This document shows positions 7,139 to 11,976 of a stretch of DNA of 11,976 bases, in pieces. Source of the stretch: Piscirickettsiaceae bacterium (GTDB taxonomy: Bacteria; Pseudomonadota; Gammaproteobacteria; Nitrosococcales; Methylophagaceae). The notes below the pieces were generated by a model, which was given only the letters and a program-made list of their open reading frames with translations, made no database searches and had not been told where the DNA came from. The DNA lies in assembly GCA_030627065.1 (NCBI GenBank), contig DAOUSV010000036.1, positions 1 to 11,976 on the forward strand. The letters run 5' to 3'. Numbering within the stretch: position 1 is the first letter of the stretch; each line of letters begins with the position of its first letter. A program made the translations under genes and the position numbers.

Positions 7139-8073
7139 GATTGAGCCTCCTTATCGGCTGACTTCAACATTGGAAAGCCTAATGACTCACGGCGCTCATA
7201 ATAGGCTTTTGCCACATCACGCGACAAAGTACGAACGCGTAAAATAAAGCGTTGGCGTTCTGTCACAGAAATAGCCTTGCGAGCATCCAATAAATTAAAG
7301 GTATGTGATGCTTTTAATACCAACTCATAAGCTGGCAAAGGCAAGTCGGCTTCAATCATGCGCGCACTTTCGCGCTCATACATATCGAAATTAGCAAACA
7401 AACTATCCACATCGGCATGTTCAAAGTTATAAGTCGACATTTCCACTTCATTTTGGTGAAACACATCGCCATAAGTGACTTTGCCCATTGGGCCATCAGA
7501 CCAAATTAAATCATAAACACTGTCCACGCCCTGCAAATACATCGCAATTCGCTCTAAACCATAGGTAATTTCACCGGTTACTGGACGACATTCAAGCCCG
7601 CCAACCTGTTGGAAATAAGTGAACTGTGTCACCTCCATCCCATTTAACCAAATCTCCCAGCCCATGCCCCATGCGCCTAAAGTCGGTGATTCCCAGTTAT
7701 CTTCAACAAAACGAACATCATGGATCGTCATATCCAAGCCCAGCATTTTTAATGAATCAATATACAATTCTTGAATATTAATTGGGGATGGTTTTAACAC
7801 CACCTGAAACTGATAATAATGCTGGAGACGATTCGGGTTTTCACCATAACGACCATCAGTCGGACGACGTGACGGTTGCACATACGCCGCGCTCCACGGC
7901 TCAGGACCAATCGCACGCAAGAAGGTAGCAGGATGAAAAGTCCCCGCCCCCACTTCCATATCTAAAGGTTGTAACAAGACACAGCCTTGCTCAGCCCAAT
8001 AATGTTGAAGCCTCAGAATTAGTTCCTGAAAGGTTTTTGGCGTTTCCGCCAGCGTTACATCTGTTGTAGTCAT
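7135..8073 (-). CDS. glyQ: Glycyl-tRNA synthetase alpha subunit
   Basis: The alpha subunit holds the class II catalytic core that activates glycine with ATP and charges tRNA-Gly. At 312 residues it is about ten longer than E. coli GlyQ, owing to a short N-terminal lead before TFQELILRLQHYWAEQG. Diagnostic blocks are CVLLQPLDMEVGAGTFHPAT (31-50), FLRAIGPEPW (51-60), QPSRRPTDGRYGENPNRLQH (66-85), ESPTLGAWGMGWEIWLNGME (128-147), the YFQQVGGLEC block and EITYGLERIAMYLQGV (168-183). It is first in the operon, and its stop overlaps the glyS start as ATGA. The ATG has only a weak Shine-Dalgarno (GTGATTTTACCGA upstream). The proposed promoter at 8109-8139 gives a leader of only about 30 nt, so no T-box or other large riboswitch fits. 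Confidence 0.98.
   Translation of the reverse strand: MTTTDVTLAETPKTFQELILRLQHYWAEQGCVLLQPLDMEVGAGTFHPATFLRAIGPEPWSAAYVQPSRRPTDGRYGENPNRLQHYYQFQVVLKPSPINIQELYIDSLKMLGLDMTIHDVRFVEDNWESPTLGAWGMGWEIWLNGMEVTQFTYFQQVGGLECRPVTGEITYGLERIAMYLQGVDSVYDLIWSDGPMGKVTYGDVFHQNEVEMSTYNFEHADVDSLFANFDMYERESARMIEADLPLPAYELVLKASHTFNLLDARKAISVTERQRFILRVRTLSRDVAKAYYERRESLGFPMLKSADKEAQS
7146..7152 (-). promoter_or_regulatory. Consensus Shine-Dalgarno AAGGAGG for glyS
   Basis: The minus strand carries AAGGAGG 7 nt before the glyS ATG (7138-7136), inside the last codons of glyQ. It is the strongest ribosome binding site I noticed in the window; the other genes have partial matches or rely on overlap with the preceding gene. 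Strong independent initiation would suit the need for equal amounts of GlyQ and GlyS. Confidence 0.75.
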
Positions 8074-8108
8074 TCGGTAAAATCACAGTTAAAATCAAAA
8101 TCCCTCTG

Positions 8109-8139
8109 ATTATATCTAATAAGTAACTAGCTATGTAAA
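8109..8139 (-). promoter_or_regulatory. Probable sigma70 promoter of the glyQ-glyS-gmhB-plsC-fimX operon
   Basis: On the minus strand a perfect TATAAT (8114-8109) lies about 35 nt upstream of the glyQ ATG. A TTTACA (8139-8134), matching TTGACA at five of six positions, lies upstream with a 19-nt spacer, or 17 nt if GATATA is taken as the -10. The 19-nt spacing is longer than ideal. Transcription would begin near 8102 with a leader of about 30 nt. No equally good promoter was seen for the divergent gshB operon in the same gap. Confidence 0.5.
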
Positions 8140-8155
8140 AAGCAAACACTTATTA
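8117..8155. repeat. 8-bp perfect inverted repeat straddling the glyQ -35 element
   Basis: TAATAAGT at 8117-8124 is exactly complementary to ACTTATTA at 8148-8155, with 23 nt between and centres 31 nt apart, about three helical turns. One arm lies in the glyQ promoter spacer and the other just upstream of its -35, between the two divergent operons. That is a plausible place for a dimeric regulator, but an AT-rich 8-mer pair could easily occur by chance in this gap. Confidence 0.3.
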
Positions 8156-8207
8156 CAATGAAAACTCAGGTAAAATTCATCATTCATTAAATTATAGGAC
8201 GAATGGC

Positions 8208-9155
8208 ATGAGTCGACATATTGGCATTGTGATGGATCCAATTTCTGCTATCAATATTAAAAAAGACAGTAGTTTTGCCATGCTGTTAGCGGCGCAAGCT
8301 AAGGGTTGGTCGCTCTATTATATGGAGCAACAGGACATCTTCTTACAAAACGGTATTGTCTCTGCCAAATTGCAACGGTTACAGGTGACTGAAGACGAGC
8401 AGAACTGGTATCAATTAACAGAAAGCCAAACTCTGCCATTGGCTGATCTTGATGTCATTTTAATGCGCAAAGATCCACCGTTTGATATGGAATATATCTA
8501 CAGCACTTATTTACTTGAACAAGCGCAAGCCGCTGGTGTTTTAGTAGTCAATAATCCACAAAGTTTACGTGATGCCAATGAAAAACTATTCACCGCGTGG
8601 TTTCCACAATGTTGTCCTGCCACTTTAGTTACTCGTCGGGCTGATTTGATCCGCGACTTTCAACAGCAACATGGCGATATTATCCTCAAACCACTTGATG
8701 GCATGGGCGGTGCATCGATCTTTCGTGTGCAACAAGGTGATCCTAATTTCAGCGTCATTATTGAAACACTGACTGATCACGGTCGCACTTCCATTATGGC
8801 GCAACGTTTTATTCCTGAAATTAGTGAGGGCGATAAACGCATTCTGATGATTAATGGTGAACCTGTGCCTTATGCTTTGGCACGAATCCCCGCCAAAGGT
8901 GAAACTCGTGGTAACCTTGCCGCCGGTGGTCGTGCCGAAGGTCGTCCATTAACAGATCGAGATCGTTGGATTTGCCAACAAGTTGGACCAACTTTACGTG
9001 AAAAAGGGCTATTATTCGTCGGTTTGGACGTGATCGGTGATTATCTTACCGAAATCAATGTCACCAGCCCAACCTGCATCCGTGAACTTGATCAACAATT
9101 TAACTTAAATATTGCTGGCGTTTTAATGACCAGTATCGAGCAACAATTATCATGA
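8208..9155 (+). CDS. gshB: Glutathione synthetase
   Basis: GshB joins gamma-glutamylcysteine and glycine with ATP, the final step of glutathione synthesis in the cytoplasm. The 315 residues match the E. coli enzyme (316). Seen in order are the N-terminal HIGIVMDPISAINIKKDSS, the substrate-site block VILMRKDPPFDMEYI (83-97), VNNPQSLRDANEKL (114-127), the ATP-grasp lysine and loop ILKPLDGMGGASIFRV (159-174), AQRFIPEISEGDKRI (198-212), PAKGETRGNLAAGG (228-241) and the metal-binding block VIGDYLTEINVTSPT (275-289). An AGGA stands 8 nt before the ATG. The next gene overlaps its stop as ATGA, so gshB leads a three-gene operon. In methylotrophs glutathione may also take part in formaldehyde detoxification, but nothing here shows that. 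Confidence 0.98.
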   Translation: MSRHIGIVMDPISAINIKKDSSFAMLLAAQAKGWSLYYMEQQDIFLQNGIVSAKLQRLQVTEDEQNWYQLTESQTLPLADLDVILMRKDPPFDMEYIYSTYLLEQAQAAGVLVVNNPQSLRDANEKLFTAWFPQCCPATLVTRRADLIRDFQQQHGDIILKPLDGMGGASIFRVQQGDPNFSVIIETLTDHGRTSIMAQRFIPEISEGDKRILMINGEPVPYALARIPAKGETRGNLAAGGRAEGRPLTDRDRWICQQVGPTLREKGLLFVGLDVIGDYLTEINVTSPTCIRELDQQFNLNIAGVLMTSIEQQLS

Positions 9156-10189
9156 AGTTTGCCCCTCTATTAGTCCTTTGTTCCATCCTATTCTTATCTG
9201 GCTGCGATAGCGAACCTCGCGCACGCCAAGCCAAGTTTTATGCCTTTGGCACTCAGATTGATGTCAGTCTTTATAATGTTGATGAAGCCACTGCCAATAG
9301 TACTATTGATGTTCTAGAACAGTCATTTTCCGATGTGAATACCACTTGGCACGCATGGCGACCAAGCACCCTCACCGATATTAATAAGGCGATTAGTACT
9401 GGTGAATCTATCGCAATTACCGATGATGTTGCACAGTTAATTACGCTGGCTACAAAATTCGCTAATGACAGTCAGAATTTATTTAATCCTGCCGCGGGTA
9501 AGCTATTTGAACTATGGGGTTTCCATCAAGATAATTGGTTTGAATCACATCAGCCACCGAGTGAAACGGAAGTCAATCTCTGGCGTGCAAAAGCGCCGAC
9601 AATGAATGATATTCAAATCGAAGGTAATCAATTATCAAGCATTAACCCGATGGTTAAACTTGGTTTTGGCGGCTTTGCCAAAGGCTTTGCTGTTGATGCT
9701 GCTATTTCGGCTTTGCGTCAACAAGGTATTCATAATGCCATTGTCAATATTGGTGGCGATTTACGCGCCATCGGCTCACATGGCGAACGTCCTTGGGTGA
9801 TTGGCATTCGCCATCCTCGTCAAAGTGGCATGATTGCCTCCATCGCATTAAAAGGTGATGAAAGCGTATTTACTTCTGGTGATTACGAACGTTTTTTCCA
9901 ATATGAAGGTAAACGCTACACACATATTCTAGATCCAAGAACTGGGGAACCTGCCGACCAAGTCATGTCTGTTACGGTATTACATAATAATGCATCCCTA
10001 GCCGATGCGGCGGCAACTGCCTTATTTGTTGCAGGTGATGACTGGCCAACCATTGCCAGCTCAATGGGAATAGACTTTGTTATGCTGGTACGCTCTGATG
10101 GCAAAATTGAAATGAGCCCCAAGATGACCGATCGCGTGAAATTGCTTAGTAAGCAAGAACCCGTCATTATTAGACATCTTAAGGATTAG
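9152..10189 (+). CDS. apbE: FAD:protein FMN transferase, ApbE family lipoprotein
   Basis: ApbE/Ftp enzymes attach FMN from FAD covalently to Thr or Ser residues of exported redox proteins such as NqrB, NqrC and RnfG. The product has 345 residues. A lipoprotein signal peptide ends in the lipobox LSGC with Cys18 as the lipidation site. Asp19 at position +2 is the classical inner-membrane retention signal of E. coli, fitting a periplasmic protein held at the inner membrane. Family motifs are LGFGGFAKGFAVD (170-182), VNIGGDLRAIG (198-208), VFTSGDYERFF (239-249), THILDPRTGEP (257-267) and the metal-site region LADAAATALFV (283-293). The start overlaps the gshB stop as ATGA with no strong Shine-Dalgarno, so translation is probably coupled. 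No Nqr or Rnf target gene is visible. The tonB-like gene begins 15 nt downstream. The family is clear; the actual substrate is unknown. Confidence 0.94.
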   Translation: MKFAPLLVLCSILFLSGCDSEPRARQAKFYAFGTQIDVSLYNVDEATANSTIDVLEQSFSDVNTTWHAWRPSTLTDINKAISTGESIAITDDVAQLITLATKFANDSQNLFNPAAGKLFELWGFHQDNWFESHQPPSETEVNLWRAKAPTMNDIQIEGNQLSSINPMVKLGFGGFAKGFAVDAAISALRQQGIHNAIVNIGGDLRAIGSHGERPWVIGIRHPRQSGMIASIALKGDESVFTSGDYERFFQYEGKRYTHILDPRTGEPADQVMSVTVLHNNASLADAAATALFVAGDDWPTIASSMGIDFVMLVRSDGKIEMSPKMTDRVKLLSKQEPVIIRHLKD

Positions 10190-10204
10190 AACTATTCTAC
10201 AAAT

Positions 10205-11152
10205 ATGGGTAAAATAACCGCCACCGACCGATTTATTTTTACACTCTTATTTTCGGTTATTATTTACCTAGTCATACTGCTGGGCGTTAGTTTTGATGCG
10301 ACATCGCCACCCACTAATCAGCCACTAGCTAATCTTGAGATCACGTTAATAAAACAACAATCAGAGCTTGCACCAGAAGAAGCTGACTTTTTAGCTCAAG
10401 TTAATAATGAAGGTGGCGGTGAAACAGATGAGAAATCTCCTGAACCCACTCCTGACGCCCCACTTCCTGAAGCTAAAGATGCACCAAGCTCACAAATAAC
10501 TCCACCAGTTCAGCTTGAGCAACCAACGCCTAAACCAGTAAAAGAGCCCGCTATAGAACCTGTTAAAACAGTGAATAAACCACCAGCCAAACAGGAAAAA
10601 GTGATTACTCAGGCAAGGGCTGAACGACAAGTTGAAACCACATTAGAAACCGATGAGAAAGTCGATCTTGTGGCAGAGGTGACACCTAAACCAAGACTAT
10701 CTGCTCGCGATCTTATCTTTCAAGCTAAAAATGAAATTATTGAATTAGAAAGAAAACTCGATGCCTCAACCAAGGCGCTCAGTAAAAAACCTAAAAAACG
10801 ACGATTATCAAGCAGAACTAAAGAGTTTTCCGCAGCCGCCTATCATGAAGCATGGCGTAAGAAAGTGGAACGTATTGGTAACTTTAATTATCCAATTGAA
10901 GCCAAACGCAAACGCATTAACGGTAGCTTAATGCTATCTGTTGATATTAACCCAGATGGCAGCGTTCCTGCCGATGGTATTGTCGTATCTCGTTCTTCAG
11001 GGCATAAAGTATTAGATAATGCCGCCATTAGAATTGTCCGACTCGCTGCACCTTATGCAGCCATCCCTGACAATGTTTTAAAAGACTACGATATGATCAC
11101 CATCATCCGAACTTGGAAGTTTGAAACAGACGTTGGATTAAGAGCCAGATAA
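10205..11152 (+). CDS. TonB-family protein resembling TonB3 of Pseudomonas
   Basis: The 315-residue product has TonB topology: a short cytoplasmic N-terminus, one membrane helix (about 10-29), a Pro/Glu/Lys-rich periplasmic stretch (about 75-165), a charged, probably helical segment (168-205) and a C-terminal TonB domain (about 210-308). That domain contains AWRKKVERIGNFNYPIEAKR, the beta-strand region SLMLSVDINPDGSV, SSGHKVLDNAAIRIVRLAAP and the final IIRTWKFE. TonB proteins pass proton-motive energy from ExbB/ExbD to outer-membrane partners. The VERIGNxNYP and IRIVRLAAP...IIRTWKF blocks resemble TonB3 of P. aeruginosa (PA0406), which I recall lies beside gshB (PA0407) and is needed for twitching motility. 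No exbB or exbD is adjacent. The only AGGA-like site is about 19 nt before the ATG, too far to be ideal, but no better start precedes the membrane helix. Its last 15 bases overlap the end of the CYTH gene on the other strand. Confidence 0.86.
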   Translation: MGKITATDRFIFTLLFSVIIYLVILLGVSFDATSPPTNQPLANLEITLIKQQSELAPEEADFLAQVNNEGGGETDEKSPEPTPDAPLPEAKDAPSSQITPPVQLEQPTPKPVKEPAIEPVKTVNKPPAKQEKVITQARAERQVETTLETDEKVDLVAEVTPKPRLSARDLIFQAKNEIIELERKLDASTKALSKKPKKRRLSSRTKEFSAAAYHEAWRKKVERIGNFNYPIEAKRKRINGSLMLSVDINPDGSVPADGIVVSRSSGHKVLDNAAIRIVRLAAPYAAIPDNVLKDYDMITIIRTWKFETDVGLRAR

Positions 11153-11764
11153 ACTAGCTAATTGATAGCCTAGTTTTGCCTTGCTGCAATCACTTGGCGT
11201 CAGTCTAAATTCTTCCTGTAAACGTGTAGCTATTTGTTCTAAATTCTCAACTGAGCCCGATTTTAACTCCAACTCAACTTCATGAATTGTCGATCGCAAA
11301 TCACCAGCACGCACTTCACCACGATCATAAGCTAATTCAATCTGCGTACAATCGGCTAGTGTGAGCTGTAATGTTTCACGAATAAAGTCGGTGGTAAAAA
11401 TAGGCTGTAGCGTTGACCAAATCTCTACATCGTCAATAATATCTGCTAACGGTGTTTGTTTGAGATTATCTAAATTCCACTGTTCATTCGCCAACTCATC
11501 TTCCCACTCTTGCCGTTGATGAAGACCATCTTTTACTTTACCTGCTGTTTTCACAGTTTGAAACCACTGCGACCCTTTCTTCCTTAACCGTAAACCAACC
11601 TTTAACTTACTTAAATATTGATCTGGCGTATCGTAATAGGTGCTGATAAGTTGATCTGTTTCTAATTCAGCATCTGCCAACGCCACCAGCCATTGCAGTG
11701 ACAACAAATCGAGTTTGTCGTCACCCTCAACAACCAGCTTTAATTCTTGTTCTAAAAAACTCAT
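11138..11764 (-). CDS. Standalone CYTH-domain protein (probable triphosphatase)
   Basis: CYTH proteins form an eight-stranded tunnel that binds triphosphate-containing substrates with divalent metal; members hydrolyse inorganic tripolyphosphate or thiamine triphosphate, or make cAMP (class IV cyclases). The signature ExExK is at the N-terminus (E5, E7, K9 in EQELKL). Further tunnel-type residues appear in YYDTPD (43-48), GLRLRKKG (57-64), FQTVKT (68-73), RQEWEDEL (84-91), IELAYDRGEV (142-151), HEVELELKSG (161-170) and SKAKLGY (194-200). At 208 residues it is a bare CYTH domain, without the CHAD domain found in E. coli YgiF; inorganic triphosphatase is the likeliest activity, by inference. Its ATG overlaps the uvrA stop as ATGA and there is no recognisable Shine-Dalgarno, so translation probably depends on uvrA. 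The 3' end overlaps the tonB-like gene by 15 bases tail to tail. Confidence 0.88.
   Translation of the reverse strand: MSFLEQELKLVVEGDDKLDLLSLQWLVALADAELETDQLISTYYDTPDQYLSKLKVGLRLRKKGSQWFQTVKTAGKVKDGLHQRQEWEDELANEQWNLDNLKQTPLADIIDDVEIWSTLQPIFTTDFIRETLQLTLADCTQIELAYDRGEVRAGDLRSTIHEVELELKSGSVENLEQIATRLQEEFRLTPSDCSKAKLGYQLASLSGS
11151..11177 (+). terminator. Probable Rho-independent terminator of the gshB-apbE-tonB operon
   Basis: Starting at the last bases of the tonB-like stop codon, AAACTAG-CTA (11151-11160) pairs with TAG-C-CTAGTTT (11166-11176). This gives a 10-bp stem with one bulged C and an ATTGA loop, followed by TTTT (11174-11177, partly within the stem). The stem is AT-rich and the T-run short, so strength is uncertain. 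The reverse strand has a similar hairpin but a poorer T-run. The element lies within the coding sequence for the last residues of the opposing CYTH gene. Confidence 0.45.
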
Positions 11765-11976
11765 ACTAATAATGGCGCTAGATAACGACCAGTATGAGAA
11801 TTTTCATTTTTAGCTACATCTTCTGGTGTACCAATAGCCACCACCATACCACCGCCTGTTCCACCTTCTGGCCCCATATCGATCAACCAATCCGCCGTTT
11901 TAATCACATCTAGATTATGTTCGATAATAACAATAGTATTACCACGATCACGCAGACTATTTAACACTTTCATTAA
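11761..11976 (-). CDS. uvrA: Excinuclease ABC subunit A, C-terminal end (rest outside window)
   Basis: The last 71 codons of UvrA, the ATP-dependent damage-recognition subunit of UvrABC nucleotide excision repair, run from the window edge (first codon TTA, Leu) to the TGA at 11763-11761. The segment holds the end of the second ABC ATPase: RGNTIVIIEHNLDVIKTADW, with the switch histidine of the H-loop in IEHNLDVI, then IDMGPEGGTGGG, IGTPEDVA and the typical tail SHTGRYLAPLL. The 5' part, about 870 residues in the usual protein, lies beyond the window. The stop overlaps the CYTH start, placing the two in one transcript. The Met one codon inside the edge is internal, not a start. Confidence 0.97.
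   Translation of the reverse strand, partial: LMKVLNSLRDRGNTIVIIEHNLDVIKTADWLIDMGPEGGTGGGMVVAIGTPEDVAKNENSHTGRYLAPLLV

Noticed and set aside
8153..8192. Sigma70 promoter for gshB (TTACAA with downstream AT-rich -10 candidates)
   Set aside because: No pair had both acceptable hexamers and 16-18 nt spacing, so I did not call one although a promoter must be nearby.
8074..8207. T-box or other riboswitch controlling glyQ
   Set aside because: The leader implied by the promoter is only about 30 nt, with no T-box sequence or terminator/antiterminator structure.
9916..10167. 83-codon minus-strand open frame inside apbE
   Set aside because: It is antisense to the conserved DPRTGEP and ADAAATAL region of ApbE and has no supporting features.

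Overview
The window looks like chromosomal DNA from a methylotrophic gammaproteobacterium. The first gene is the C-terminal part of MtdB, an enzyme of the tetrahydromethanopterin (H4MPT) formaldehyde-oxidation pathway, which among bacteria is essentially confined to methylotrophs and a few relatives. The rest is gammaproteobacterial in content and order: split glyQ/glyS followed by gmhB and a plsC-type acyltransferase, and gshB close to a TonB3-like gene, both arrangements I recall from Pseudomonas. Base composition is fairly AT-rich. Methylophaga or a close relative is my best guess, but the genus is inference. I see no mobile elements, CRISPR arrays, tRNAs or rRNAs.

Layout. (1) 1-1677, plus strand: the end of mtdB, then an ATP-grasp gene 15 nt downstream, which is the tail of an H4MPT/C1-metabolism operon. 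(2) 1680-8073, minus strand: a tight five-gene operon read glyQ > glyS > gmhB > plsC-like > fimX-like. Junctions are a 4-nt overlap, an 11-nt gap, a 1-nt overlap and an 8-nt overlap. (3) 8074-8207: a 134-nt divergent intergenic region with a recognisable promoter for glyQ and an inverted repeat. (4) 8208-11152, plus strand: gshB > apbE-type lipoprotein > TonB3-like, ending at a hairpin terminator that lies inside the opposing gene. (5) 11138-11976, minus strand: the C-terminus of uvrA followed by a standalone CYTH-domain gene that overlaps it by 4 nt. No gene-free stretch exceeds 134 nt.

How the genes relate. Most of the window is housekeeping: glycyl-tRNA synthetase, heptose and phospholipid precursors for the envelope, glutathione, a flavinyl transferase and nucleotide excision repair. 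The main biological point is that two genes resembling Pseudomonas twitching-motility factors lie in adjacent, divergently transcribed operons. One is a FimX-like REC-PAS-GGDEF-EAL protein whose phosphoacceptor, GGDEF and EAL signatures are all degenerate; the other is a TonB3-like protein. Both hitchhike on housekeeping operons, and no pilus structural gene is visible. The second point is the ATP-grasp gene of unproven substrate in the H4MPT cluster.
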